A DNA stretch of 64,000 bases from positions 434,001 through 498,000 of the forward strand of contig NZ_SKFG01000001.1 of NCBI RefSeq assembly GCF_004344915.1, read 5' to 3'. The notes under the pieces were generated by a model that ran no database searches, was not told the DNA's origin, and saw nothing but the letters and a program-made list of their open reading frames with translations. Below are positions 55,211 through 64,000 of this stretch, piece by piece (the first letter of the stretch is position 1; each line of letters begins with the position of its first letter). Source of the stretch: Paenibacillus albiflavus (GTDB taxonomy: Bacteria; Bacillota; Bacilli; Paenibacillales; NBRC-103111). Made by a program: the position numbers and the translations under genes.

Positions 55211-55591
55211 ATAGATGAGCAATTGTTGATTATGAGCGGATATGCGATTTAAATAGTGGTTCAACAGTTCTTCACGAACCGCTATTCCTCTCGCACATTC
55301 CGCTTTTCCTTTGTCTGTGACATGTATCCAGACAATACGGCGATCCTTCTCATCACGCTGTCTCGTAATGAGCTCATTTTTTTCCATACGATCCAGCAGC
55401 GTTGTAATTGCAGCAGGCGTCGTTTCCAAATGCTCGATAAAATCAGACGGTTTCATTTGTTCTTGTGTTGTCGCTAACTCAAGCACAATAAGCTGACCTT
55501 CTGTTAATGAAGGTGATAGTCTATCTTCCATATGCGACTTGAATTCCTTGGATAGCTTAAACCACAGCTTGGCAAACTCGTTTGAGTACAT
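55187..55591 (-). CDS. MarR family transcriptional regulator
   Basis: The 134-residue winged-helix protein has LTEGQLIVLELATTQEQMKP, TPAAITTLLDRMEKNELITR and the wing RDEKDRRIVWIHVTDKGK, the MarR signature. The effector and target genes are unknown. It is a single gene, with a 24-base convergent overlap with the pseudouridine synthase gene. Confidence 0.9.
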   Translation of the reverse strand: MYSNEFAKLWFKLSKEFKSHMEDRLSPSLTEGQLIVLELATTQEQMKPSDFIEHLETTPAAITTLLDRMEKNELITRQRDEKDRRIVWIHVTDKGKAECARGIAVREELLNHYLNRISAHNQQLLIYLLGKVAN

Positions 55592-55685
55592 TCATCAATC
55601 ACTCCCGAAACATCGATTACCAAATTATTCTAGTTCTATTATATCACGTACAATCAGAATGAAAAGACATTTACAAATACTCAAG

Positions 55686-55725
55686 AAGAAACGGTTTCAC
55701 CGCCTTAAAGGCGGGTTCGTTTCTT
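55686..55725. terminator. two-tier hairpin upstream of marR
   Basis: The outer stem AAGAAACG/CGTTTCTT encloses an inner stem CCGCCTT/AAGGCGG. It lies between the marR start and the parC terminator, so its role (terminator relic or RNA structure in the marR leader) is unclear. Confidence 0.5.
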
Positions 55726-55779
55726 AAGGTATTACTTAGAAAGTATAATACGAATGTTATAAATTCTATAATACAAACA

Positions 55780-55821
55780 AAAGGACTGTCCCGTTCAATA
55801 TAGACTTACGGACAGTCCTTT
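55780..55821 (-). terminator. terminator after parC
   Basis: AAAGGACTGTCC pairs perfectly with GGACAGTCCTTT (12 bp). Read leftward the tail is TTTTGTTTGTATT. It lies about 60 bases after the parC stop. Confidence 0.88.
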
Positions 55822-55878
55822 CGTTTGCCTACACGTAAGTGCAAGCGAAGAGCATACTTTTCATGCAATATTTCTGAT

Positions 55879-58317
55879 TTATCCTTGCGGCAATCGCAGT
55901 ACTTCCACAATCGAATCTGTCTTGCCAACTGGAATGAGCAGCTTACCTGTCGATTTGCGATCATCCAGCGGTGCTGTCTCCGTTGAGAATCGTAAGACCT
56001 CGCCTGATTTGAGCATGGCCGTAAGCTCATAATCCAGCTTGACGATGAAAGTACAAATGAGTAAAGTACCATTCGAGCGAACGCGCTTGCCTTCCTTGAA
56101 CTCGAACGTAACAATTCCCTTACCGCCGCGTCCTTGAAGCGGATAGTCACAGAGTAGGGTTCGCTTCGCATATCCAATATCAGAAATCACCAGCAGTTCT
56201 CCCTCATCCTCTTGGACAAATTGCGCTGAGATCACTTCATCATCCTTTAGTTGGATGCCTCTTACACCTGCTGCAACACGTCCCATAGCATTCACTTCAT
56301 CTTCACGGAAACGTATGCACATTCCCTTACTTGTAATAAGTAAAATTTGCTTGGTGTAATCACTTAGCGATACCTGAACGACTTCATCGCCATCATTCAG
56401 TTTACATGCAACAATCGCATTAGATCGATTCGTCATATATTCTTTCAGCTCTGTGCGCTTCACTTGACCTTTGCGCGTGAAGAAAACGAGCGTTTGTGAA
56501 GGTGCTTCAAAATCCTTAACTGCAATCACTGAAACGATACGATCTTCCTTGGCAATCGGAATAATATTCACAATTGCTGTACCCGATTCCTTCCACTTAT
56601 AATCTGGAATTTGATGAACAGGAAGCATAAAGTACTGTCCGCGCTGCGTAAATACAAGCAGGTTATCAATTGTATTAACCTCACCGACATACTTGATGAA
56701 GTCGCCTTCCTTCACACCTGAGGATTCAATTTCTCCTCCAGATCGTGTGAATGACAACATGGAAGTACGCTTAATATATCCTTCATGAGACAAGGTGACG
56801 AGCACATCCTCTGGTGTAACCATCACTTCCAGATTAACTTTCAGCTCTTCTACCTCACCCTGAATATCAGAGCGGCGATCGATCCCATACTTAGCTCGAA
56901 TAGCGGTAAGCTCACTTTTGATCACACCTAGCAGCTTTGTCACCGAACCCAGAATCCCTTGCAAGTAATCAACTGTCTTCTGGGTTTCCTTCATTTCCTT
57001 TTCAAGCGTCGTAATCTCTAAGTTTGTCAAACGATATAATTGCAGCGTCAAAATCGCATCCGCTTGACGCTCGCTAAAGCCGTACTGGCTTACTAGGTTA
57101 TGCTGTGCGTCCTGGCGATTCTTGGATGCTTTGATCGTCGCAATAACCTCATCCAATATATTAAGCGCCTTAACAAGTCCTTCTAATACGTGCGCACGAT
57201 CCAGCGCTTTGTCTAGATCATATTGTGTACGGTAGGTCACAACTTCTTTCTGATGCTCAATATAAGCTTCCAGAATTTCACGGAGACTTAATTGCTTCGG
57301 CGCCTTATTCACGATCGCTACCATGTTGAAGTTGTAAGTAATCTGCAGATCTGTTTTCTTAAGTAAATAGTTAAGAATTCCTTTGCTATCCGCATCTTTC
57401 CGCAGCTCGATCACGATTCGTAATCCATCTCGACCACTTTCATCACGAACCTCTTGTATGCCTTCAACCTTCTTCTCCAAACGAATATTCTCGATTGAAG
57501 TCACAAGCCGCGATTTGACCACACCATAAGGAATTTCCGTGATGACAATCTGTTTTCTTCCCGCCTTCATATCCTCGATAGCGGTTCTGGAACGAATATA
57601 AATACGTCCTCTGCCTGTTCGATACGCTTCTCTGATCCCCTCTTCCCCCATAATAATGCCGCCAGTTGGGAAGTCAGGTCCTTTGATAATGCCCATCAGT
57701 TCATTAACAGTTAAACCTGGTTGATCGATCATCGCGATACAAGCATCTATCACTTCACGCATATTATGCGGAGGAATTTCCGTTGCAAAACCCGCAGATA
57801 TCCCACTTACACCATTTACGAGTAAGTTCGGATAGCGAGAAGGTAGAACGACAGGCTCTTTGGTTGTGTTATCGAAATTGTCTTTAAAAGGCACCGTGCG
57901 CTTCTCAATATCACGAAGCATTTCAAGTGCAATCTCCGATAACCGAGCCTCTGTATAACGCATAGCAGCCGGCGGATCATCATCAATCGATCCCCAGTTA
58001 CCATGTCCATCAACGAGCATATGCCCCATTTTCCAAGGTTGTGCCATACGCACCATACCATCATAGATCGAAGTATCGCCATGAGGGTGATAATTACCCA
58101 TCACATCACCGACCGTTTTGGCTGATTTGCGATATGGCTTGTCAGGGGTATTCCCTGAGTCATACATCGCATATAAGATACGCCGCTGAACGGGCTTCAG
58201 TCCGTCACGTACGTCAGGAATAGCACGATCTTGTATGATATATTTAGAATAGCGACCAAAACGTTCGCCAACTACCTCTTCCAGATAAGCAGGTAAAAAT
58301 TCTTCTAAAATGCCCAT
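55879..58317 (-). CDS. parC: topoisomerase IV subunit A
   Basis: The 812-residue protein has the type IIA signature: [31 protein letters not shown], the quinolone-determining region [19 protein letters not shown] (Ser/Tyr positions as in wild-type Gram-positive ParC) and the catalytic Tyr in [12 protein letters not shown]. The C-terminal domain is a beta-pinwheel (repeats such as [15 protein letters not shown]). It lies 24 bases after parE, and the pair lacks the gyrase neighbours dnaN/recF, so topoisomerase IV is favoured over gyrase. It decatenates daughter chromosomes. Confidence 0.93.
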   Translation of the reverse strand: MGILEEFLPAYLEEVVGERFGRYSKYIIQDRAIPDVRDGLKPVQRRILYAMYDSGNTPDKPYRKSAKTVGDVMGNYHPHGDTSIYDGMVRMAQPWKMGHMLVDGHGNWGSIDDDPPAAMRYTEARLSEIALEMLRDIEKRTVPFKDNFDNTTKEPVVLPSRYPNLLVNGVSGISAGFATEIPPHNMREVIDACIAMIDQPGLTVNELMGIIKGPDFPTGGIIMGEEGIREAYRTGRGRIYIRSRTAIEDMKAGRKQIVITEIPYGVVKSRLVTSIENIRLEKKVEGIQEVRDESGRDGLRIVIELRKDADSKGILNYLLKKTDLQITYNFNMVAIVNKAPKQLSLREILEAYIEHQKEVVTYRTQYDLDKALDRAHVLEGLVKALNILDEVIATIKASKNRQDAQHNLVSQYGFSERQADAILTLQLYRLTNLEITTLEKEMKETQKTVDYLQGILGSVTKLLGVIKSELTAIRAKYGIDRRSDIQGEVEELKVNLEVMVTPEDVLVTLSHEGYIKRTSMLSFTRSGGEIESSGVKEGDFIKYVGEVNTIDNLLVFTQRGQYFMLPVHQIPDYKWKESGTAIVNIIPIAKEDRIVSVIAVKDFEAPSQTLVFFTRKGQVKRTELKEYMTNRSNAIVACKLNDGDEVVQVSLSDYTKQILLITSKGMCIRFREDEVNAMGRVAAGVRGIQLKDDEVISAQFVQEDEGELLVISDIGYAKRTLLCDYPLQGRGGKGIVTFEFKEGKRVRSNGTLLICTFIVKLDYELTAMLKSGEVLRFSTETAPLDDRKSTGKLLIPVGKTDSIVEVLRLPQG

Positions 58318-58341
58318 CTTCTCGTCTCTTCCACCTTTCTA

Positions 58342-60327
58342 TTATTCATCGAACTCCGTAAAGTCAACATTATCGATAATCCAGCGCTTACGCGGATCTA
58401 CTTTGTCGCCCATTAGGGTCGACACACGGCGTTCAGCTTTTGCTGCATCTTCGATCTGCACTTGTAGAAGTGTACGAGATTCAGGATTCATCGTCGTTTC
58501 CCAGAGCTGCTCCGGATTCATTTCACCTAATCCTTTATAACGCTGGAGCTCAATTCCTTTACCGAATTCCTTCGTAATCGCTTGCAACTGCTCATCTGTC
58601 CACGCATAACGCATCATCGTATTCTTACCACTTTTTTTGGTCACTTTGTAAAGCGGGGGTTGTGCAATATACACTTTACCCATATCGACGAGCGGCTTCA
58701 TATAGCGATAGAAGAACGTTAACAGTAGCACCTGAATATGTGCACCATCCGTATCGGCATCCGTCATAATAATGATTTTGCCGTAGTTGCTCTCTTCCCC
58801 GTCGAACTCAGAGCCTACTCCAGCGCCAATCGAAGCGATAATTGCTTGATATTCATCGTTTTTGAGAATGTCCGCAAGCTTAGCTTTCTCAGGATTCATC
58901 GGCTTACCCTTAAGCGGTAGAATCGCTTGGTATTTGGAGTCGCGACCTTGCTTGGCAGAACCGCCCGCGGAATTCCCTTCCACGATGAATAATTCATTAC
59001 GTGCATGATCCTTCGATTGCGCAGGCGTTAGCTTTCCATTCAGATTTGAGCTCTCGCTGCGGCCTTTTTTGCCATTACGAATATCTTCGCGTGCTTTACG
59101 AGCAGCCTCGCGTGCTTTGGAGGCTTGTACCGCCTTCTTGAGCATGTTCTGAGCAACAGCGGGATTCTCCTCCAGAAATACCGCCATTTTCTCCGACACA
59201 ACGGAGTCCACAGCACTTCTGGCAGAAGCTGAGCCTAGCTGGTCCTTTGTCTGACCCACGAACTCAACTTCACTCATTTTGATATTGATGACGGTCATCA
59301 TACCTTCACGAAGGTCAGTACCATCTAGATTCTTATCTTTTTCTTTCAAAATATTACTCTTACGCGCGTAATCGTTCATTACACGTGTATAGGCTGTTTT
59401 GAAGCCTGTCTCATGCGTACCGCCACCCCGAGTCGGGATAGAGTTTACGAAGGAGGCAATGGTTTCCGTATAGCCATCGTTATATTGAAGCGCTACCTCA
59501 ACTTCAATATCATCCTTCTCTGCATAGAAATGCACAACATCGCTAAGCGTTGTTTTGTCCTCATTCAAGAAGCGAACAAACTCGCTAGCTCCGCCTGCAT
59601 ACAAGAAGGTTACTTCATTCTTATCCCCGCGCTCATCCTTCACGATGACTTCAAGACCTGAGTTCAGGAACGCGATTTCCTGCAAGCGCTCGGTTAATGT
59701 ATCATAGTTGATCGCTATGCCACCTGCAAATACACGTTTATCTGGTTTAAAGGTAACCTTAGTACCTGTCCGATTCGTCGTACCTATCACTTCAAGGCTT
59801 GTCGTCGGCTCTCCCACATGTTCTTTGCCGCTCGCATCTACCCAATATTCAAAGCGCTGCTTATGAATTTTACCTTCACGGTAAATTTCAACCTCCAGCC
59901 ATTCAGACAGAGCATTCGTGACGGAAGCGCCTACACCATGCAAACCACCAGACTTCTTATATCCGCCACCGCCGAACTTGCCTCCGGCATGCAGTATCGT
60001 AAAAACAACTTGCGGCGTAGGAACGCCTGTTTTATGCATCCCTGTTGGAATTCCCCGCCCGTTATCAAACACAGTAATCGAACCATCTCTATGTAGAGTT
60101 ACGGTAATCTTGTTGCAATGTTTGGCTAAATGCTCATCCACTGCATTATCGACAATCTCCCAGACCAAATGATGCAAGCCCGCGGAGCTTGTCGAACCTA
60201 TATACATACCGGGACGTTTACGTACAGCAGTCAGTCCTTCTAGTACCTGAATATCATCTGCACCATAATCCGTTGAAGCTTGTGCGGATGAATCTTCACC
60301 TGTAAACAAATCGAGCTGATCGGCCAA
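58342..60327 (-). CDS. parE: topoisomerase IV subunit B
   Basis: The 661-residue GHKL ATPase has VLEGLTAVRKRPGMYIGSTS, EIVDNAVDEHLA (ATP Glu/Asp site), GRGIPTGMHK, KKSGGLHGVGASVTNAL and the TOPRIM elements FIVEGNSAGGSAKQGRDSKYQ, PLKGK and IIMTDADTDGAHI. Length matches Gram-positive ParE (about 655). It supplies ATP hydrolysis for strand passage with ParC. Confidence 0.94.
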   Translation of the reverse strand: MADQLDLFTGEDSSAQASTDYGADDIQVLEGLTAVRKRPGMYIGSTSSAGLHHLVWEIVDNAVDEHLAKHCNKITVTLHRDGSITVFDNGRGIPTGMHKTGVPTPQVVFTILHAGGKFGGGGYKKSGGLHGVGASVTNALSEWLEVEIYREGKIHKQRFEYWVDASGKEHVGEPTTSLEVIGTTNRTGTKVTFKPDKRVFAGGIAINYDTLTERLQEIAFLNSGLEVIVKDERGDKNEVTFLYAGGASEFVRFLNEDKTTLSDVVHFYAEKDDIEVEVALQYNDGYTETIASFVNSIPTRGGGTHETGFKTAYTRVMNDYARKSNILKEKDKNLDGTDLREGMMTVINIKMSEVEFVGQTKDQLGSASARSAVDSVVSEKMAVFLEENPAVAQNMLKKAVQASKAREAARKAREDIRNGKKGRSESSNLNGKLTPAQSKDHARNELFIVEGNSAGGSAKQGRDSKYQAILPLKGKPMNPEKAKLADILKNDEYQAIIASIGAGVGSEFDGEESNYGKIIIMTDADTDGAHIQVLLLTFFYRYMKPLVDMGKVYIAQPPLYKVTKKSGKNTMMRYAWTDEQLQAITKEFGKGIELQRYKGLGEMNPEQLWETTMNPESRTLLQVQIEDAAKAERRVSTLMGDKVDPRKRWIIDNVDFTEFDE

Positions 60328-60340
60328 CCTAGAATCCCCC

Positions 60341-61333
60341 TTAATTTAATACATCTTTTCTTGTAAAAACTGTAAATGAGATCACTAAAGAAGCTAGTGT
60401 CCATATGGATAGTACGAGTAGGGAGAAGCCTAAAGTCATCCCTTGAATCGGCGGCATTGCACCTGTTAAATAATCGGTTAATCGTAAATTAACCATGAAC
60501 AAATATTTAGCTGACTCCCAAGATGATACCATATTCGTAAGAATTGTTCCTGATATTAATACGGCAAGCATGATTCCCATTCCTGCTGCTGTGGATCGAA
60601 TTAAGACAGAAAACATCAGAGACAATACCGCTACTACGAATCCAACAAACCATACGAGACCAAATTCCATAAGAATAAATAGCCATTGATCGATCGCACG
60701 GACATACGTGTAATCTACCTCTGTTCCGACTGTGTTGAAGCCAATAAAAACTGGCAAATCCCAGCCGCCATAGCCAAAAACAAGCCCAGATATCAGATAG
60801 GATAACAGTCCTGTCGAGAAAACGATAAGCGATACGAAGAAAATTAAAGTGATCAGCTTACTCATAAGGATTTTCCACCGTGAAACAGGTCTTGTCAACA
60901 ATAATTTAATTGTGCCCGACCCAAATTCAGATGAAACAATGTCTGCAGCAATGACCATTACAATGAGCGGAATAAAGAGAGAAATCGCATTTTTGGTAAA
61001 TTCTCGTGTAAAAGTAACCGCGTTTGGTGCATTAGGATCAACATCTTTGTCCAAATAATACTCAGCTAGCTGAATTTGTACTTTCAGGTTCTGTTTCCAT
61101 TCCTGAGCGATACGAGGCGATCCTAACGCACGTGACCAATCAGCTACCTTCTGCCGCTGTTCCGCCCGCCAATCTGTCGTACCGAATTGCTTCTGATTAT
61201 TCTCAGCTACTCGCAATTGTGCATAAGTAAACATCGGAATTAGAGCGATTAATATTAATAATACGACATAAAATCGTTTTTTCTTAATCATCTTGATACA
61301 TTCGTTCTTTACAAGCTGAATCAAATTATTCAA
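60341..61333 (-). CDS. ABC-2 type exporter permease
   Basis: About six membrane segments are seen: the first at KKRFYVVLLILIALIPMFTY, then a long extracytoplasmic loop, then SLFIPLIVMVIAADIVSSEF, GTIKLLLTRPVSRWKILMSK and four more. This is the ABC-2 permease pattern. GTG 61342 directly abuts GGAGG and is too close; TTG 61333, 8 bases after it, is a better start. The gene overlaps the ATPase gene end and forms a transporter with it; the substrate is unknown. Confidence 0.85.
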   Translation of the reverse strand: MNNLIQLVKNECIKMIKKKRFYVVLLILIALIPMFTYAQLRVAENNQKQFGTTDWRAEQRQKVADWSRALGSPRIAQEWKQNLKVQIQLAEYYLDKDVDPNAPNAVTFTREFTKNAISLFIPLIVMVIAADIVSSEFGSGTIKLLLTRPVSRWKILMSKLITLIFFVSLIVFSTGLLSYLISGLVFGYGGWDLPVFIGFNTVGTEVDYTYVRAIDQWLFILMEFGLVWFVGFVVAVLSLMFSVLIRSTAAGMGIMLAVLISGTILTNMVSSWESAKYLFMVNLRLTDYLTGAMPPIQGMTLGFSLLVLSIWTLASLVISFTVFTRKDVLN

Positions 61334-62324
61334 TTCGCTCACCTCCAGTTAACCCGAGGAATAGATCTTCAAGTGTTGGATTCTTCGTTTCAATGGAGTA
61401 GATGCGCACACCTGCTTTAACGAGCGCTTCATTTACCTTCGGAATATCGCCTGACTGTACACTAGTAACAAAGGAAGATTTCAAGTTCACTTGCTGTATG
61501 TAAGCTTGATCTGTTTGCTTGTTCCGAACCTCACGCTCCACACCCTCTTCCACCAGTTCAGAGATGAGCTGCAGCTCAGGTATGGTAGACAAAACTTCAA
61601 TTGCTTGTGCTGCTGGTTCTACCGTCCAAATCACTTTACTGCCTGCCGAGCTAACAAGCTCCTCTACTTCACCAACCTGAACGACTTGTCCTCGAGAAAT
61701 AATCGCAACCCGATCACACATTTGCTGAATTTCGCTAAGTAAATGAGAAGATACGAACAAGGAGAGTCCGCCTTCTGCAAGACGCTTGATAAACTCACGC
61801 ATTTCTTTGATGCCTTGCGGATCAAGACCGTTGGTCGGTTCATCTAGAATTAACAGCTTGGGACGACCAAGCAAGGCCTGAGCAATCCCCAGTCGCTGCC
61901 TCATGCCAAGAGAATAAGTTTTCACCTTATCATGAATTCGCTGATCAAGTCCAACAATTTCTACTACTTCTAGGATACGGTCCTCGCCAACATCCTGCAG
62001 CATGCGCGCAAAATGCTCCAAATTTTCCCACCCCGTCAAATAAGGATACAGCTCAGGATTCTCAACGATACAGCCCACTTTGCGCAGCGCTTCATTATGT
62101 TCCTTCCGAATATCATGACCACATACGACAACCGTTCCTTCTGAAGGCTTGATTAATCCGACTAGCATCCGAATAGTCGTCGTTTTGCCTGATCCGTTAG
62201 GTCCTAGGAACCCAAAAATTTCTCCACCATATACATCAAACGAAATTCCCTTAATGATCTCTTTATCCCGAAATCTCTTCTTCAGATTCTGAACTGATAA
62301 TACAATTTCTTTATTCTGCGCCAT
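61326..62324 (-). CDS. ABC transporter ATP-binding protein (BcrA-type)
   Basis: The ATPase has Walker A FLGPNGSGKTTTIRML, signature YSLGMRQRLGIAQALLG, Walker B LLILDEPTNGLDPQG and the switch His in VSSHLLSEI. A C-terminal extension of about 100 residues (EVEELVSSAGSKVIWTVE onward) is common in the BcrA/DUF4162 group. ATG 62324 (GAAGGTG 6 bases upstream) is preferred over GTG 62333. It pairs with the ABC-2 permease; related systems export antibiotics or act in sporulation and envelope functions. Confidence 0.88.
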   Translation of the reverse strand: MAQNKEIVLSVQNLKKRFRDKEIIKGISFDVYGGEIFGFLGPNGSGKTTTIRMLVGLIKPSEGTVVVCGHDIRKEHNEALRKVGCIVENPELYPYLTGWENLEHFARMLQDVGEDRILEVVEIVGLDQRIHDKVKTYSLGMRQRLGIAQALLGRPKLLILDEPTNGLDPQGIKEMREFIKRLAEGGLSLFVSSHLLSEIQQMCDRVAIISRGQVVQVGEVEELVSSAGSKVIWTVEPAAQAIEVLSTIPELQLISELVEEGVEREVRNKQTDQAYIQQVNLKSSFVTSVQSGDIPKVNEALVKAGVRIYSIETKNPTLEDLFLGLTGGERIE

Positions 62325-62348
62325 TACTGTCACCTTCTCCCCATCCCA

Positions 62349-63167
62349 TCATCGTAGAATTTGTGCCATTCGATCTGCGATTCGTTCATAACCATCTCCA
62401 TTAGGGTGAAAATGGTCCGTAAATAAGAAACGTGTTCCATTACGTTCAAACAGATCATAGCTTGGAACAAATATCATATTCTGATATTGATTTAAGATCC
62501 GGAACATGCCGTCGTTGAACGTTTGTACGCCTAGACTGCCTAACTTGTCTTTATCCATATCCAGAAACGGATGATATAAACCAAGATACAACACAGTTGC
62601 ATCTGGATTCGCATGATGAATCTCAGATACGATTTCCTTTGCCACTTTAAGCGCAGGATCAATTAATGCGATAGACTCCTCTGGGTTGAATTCAATATTA
62701 TTGCCAACCACTGTAAATCCACTTGTATTCTGAAAAATATCGTTTCCCCCGATACTGAACACGATCAGATCAGCATCTTTAAGCGCTTCTTGCACTTTCT
62801 TCGTCTTCAAATCCTTCAGAAGCTGTTCACCGCGATACCCAGGTATAGCCAAATTATTCAGCACATGTGTTTCTTTGCCTGATTGTGCCTCCAGCTTATC
62901 ACGCAATCGAAGAACATACCCTTTACCTGTCGTGTCGCCAGTCCCAGAAGTTAACGAATCTCCAATCGCAACAATGGCAATTTTATTATCCCTGCCAAGC
63001 TGTTCCTTCGTCTCTGTTTCAACAGAAGGGGTGGGTACTAGACCATTAGCGGATTTTTCTGGGTACAGCACTTGCTTCATTCCATAGACGAATCCACCAA
63101 CAAACAGAATAGTGAGCACTACCGAGACAATTGCAATAGTTCTCCATAGTATACGTGACGATTTCAT
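62349..63167 (-). CDS. membrane-anchored SGNH/GDSL hydrolase
   Basis: A signal anchor (WRTIAIVSVVLTILFVGGFVYG) precedes an SGNH hydrolase with block I IVAIGDSLTSGTGD (Ser), block II near NNLAIPGYRGEQLL, block III FSIGGNDIF and block V DHFHPNGDGYERIADRM (Asp and His). It should cleave an ester of a lipid or wall glycan outside the membrane. It is followed 15 bases later by the ABC transporter pair, possibly co-transcribed. Confidence 0.86.
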   Translation of the reverse strand: MKSSRILWRTIAIVSVVLTILFVGGFVYGMKQVLYPEKSANGLVPTPSVETETKEQLGRDNKIAIVAIGDSLTSGTGDTTGKGYVLRLRDKLEAQSGKETHVLNNLAIPGYRGEQLLKDLKTKKVQEALKDADLIVFSIGGNDIFQNTSGFTVVGNNIEFNPEESIALIDPALKVAKEIVSEIHHANPDATVLYLGLYHPFLDMDKDKLGSLGVQTFNDGMFRILNQYQNMIFVPSYDLFERNGTRFLFTDHFHPNGDGYERIADRMAQILR

Positions 63168-63259
63168 ATGATCCCTCCTATATATAATAGAATTTGTATA
63201 ATTTTGTTACCGATATTCCCTTATTGTATCAGCAGTTGATTGCAACTACAAAATAAAGA

Positions 63260-63305
63260 AGCCTTTACTTTGACAATCCATCAACTGGACTTCAAAGCAA
63301 AGGCT
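63260..63305 (-). terminator. terminator after the ABC exporter gene
   Basis: AGCCTTTACTTTG pairs with CAAAGCAAAGGCT (one mismatch). Read leftward it is followed by TCTTTATTTTG, just after the stop at 63332. Confidence 0.8.
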
Positions 63306-63331
63306 ATATGGTGCTAGGAATGTAATAGAAA

Positions 63332-64000
63332 CTACATTTCTAAGAAACGATATTGTGATTGAATTAAGCCATAATAGATTCCCTGATGCTTTATTAATTC
63401 ATCATGTGAACCTTCTTCCATCTTTCTACCATGATCAAGCACGACAATTTTGTCGGCATGTCTAATCGTAGACAAGCGATGCGCAACGATGAAAGATGTA
63501 CGACCTTTAAGAAGTGTCTTAAGCGCTTCTTGAATTTTGAGTTCGGTTTCGGTATCGATGCTCGCTGTTGCTTCGTCCAAAATCAGAATACGAGGGTTTG
63601 CAAGCAACGCTCTCGCGAAGGACAATAACTGGCGCTGACCCATCGAAAGCACGCTGCCCCGCTCCTCAACCTCTGTCTCATATCCGTCTGGCAAGCTCAT
63701 AATGAATTCATGTGCATGAACAGCCTTGGCTGCTTCAATAATCTCTTCATCCGTTGCTGTAGGACGACCGAAAGCGATATTCGATTTGATCGTTCCAGAG
63801 AAGATAAATGTATCCTGCAGCACGATCCCTATCTGAGAACGGAGACTATTAATCGTAATATCCCGAATATCATGTCCATCTACTCGCACGCTTCCACCTA
63901 CAACATCATAGAAACGGCAAATCAAGTTGATAATTGTACTTTTCCCTGAACCTGTATGTCCAACTAAGGCAATGGATTGTCCCGACTTCACATCGAGTGA
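63332..64000 (-). CDS. ABC exporter, C-terminal ATPase part (5' end beyond window)
   Basis: The frame is open to the right edge, so only about 222 C-terminal residues are present: Walker A VGHTGSGKSTIINLICRFYD, Q-loop IGIVLQDTFIFSGTI, signature LSMGQRQLLSFARALLA, Walker B ILILDEATASID and switch IVAHRLSTIRHADKIVV. This is the nucleotide-binding domain of a fused (membrane plus ATPase) exporter such as BmrA or YheI/YheH-type proteins. The last residues are GLIQSQYRFLEM. The membrane domain must lie beyond 64000. Confidence 0.9.
   Translation of the reverse strand, partial: SLDVKSGQSIALVGHTGSGKSTIINLICRFYDVVGGSVRVDGHDIRDITINSLRSQIGIVLQDTFIFSGTIKSNIAFGRPTATDEEIIEAAKAVHAHEFIMSLPDGYETEVEERGSVLSMGQRQLLSFARALLANPRILILDEATASIDTETELKIQEALKTLLKGRTSFIVAHRLSTIRHADKIVVLDHGRKMEEGSHDELIKHQGIYYGLIQSQYRFLEM

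Noticed and set aside
55686-55821. Possible CRISPR-like or insertion-sequence repeats from several inverted repeats
   Set aside because: The hairpins are single, differ in sequence and mostly have T tails at gene ends; no regular spacing or transposase gene is present.
55806-56177. 123-codon leftward frame overlapping the parC 3' end
   Set aside because: Alternative frame of parC; the parC pinwheel domain continues in its own frame to 55879.
1-64000. tRNA, rRNA and CRISPR arrays
   Set aside because: None was recognised on either strand by reading; a covariance-model scan was not possible here.

Overview
The window looks like chromosomal DNA of a spore-forming, low- to mid-G+C Gram-positive bacterium, most likely Paenibacillus or a close relative. 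This rests on GGAGG-type ribosome binding sites, frequent TTG starts, S-layer-homology and copper-amine-oxidase-like secreted proteins, a puc-type xanthine dehydrogenase cluster, a seven-gene Mrp antiporter, and a haem operon with the Gram-positive coproporphyrin enzymes (CgoX, CpfC, ChdC). The assignment comes from reading gene content, not from a database search.

Positions 1-9500 form an A+T-rich accessory region that looks like a defence island. Reading leftward it contains a decayed acidic Q/E-rich gene, a tiny rightward gene with an internal stop, a large serine recombinase broken by two frameshifts, an apparently intact Gabija pair (gajA-gajB), and a very large STAND NTPase with an N-terminal Mrr-like nuclease domain (Avs-like) that runs off the left edge. 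The mobility genes look dead while the defence genes look alive.

Positions 9500-21230 hold a cell-surface and sensing block (copper-amine-oxidase-like protein, lipoprotein, a BlaR1-like M56 protease and BlaI-type repressor with a candidate operator), an esterase, a FUSC membrane protein, the purine-catabolism operon pucD-C-E-A-B, and a KdpD/USP-like protein. Positions 21300-27100 are the rightward mrpABCDEFG Na+/H+ antiporter operon.

Positions 27200-44400 are a patchwork of short units: a small beta-rich protein, a polysaccharide deacetylase with a YkoP-like partner, hydroxylamine reductase (hcp) divergent from a TetR-SMR-DUF5360-GNAT operon, several acetyltransferases including an APH-GNAT fusion, an SLH-anchored beta-propeller with a lipoprotein partner, a phosphoesterase, the alkylation-repair operon adaA-alkA-ogt, a DUF421 protein and a Q/N/S-rich low-complexity protein. 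Most units end in clear hairpin terminators.

Positions 44480-53320 are a leftward haem operon, hemA-C-B-E-H-Y-L-Q, preceded by a Fur-type box. It covers glutamyl-tRNA to haem by the coproporphyrin route but lacks hemX and hemD. Positions 53600-64000 carry a methyltransferase, a pseudouridine synthase, a MarR regulator, topoisomerase IV (parE-parC), an ABC-2 exporter, a GDSL lipase-like protein and the 3' part of an ABC exporter gene cut by the right edge.
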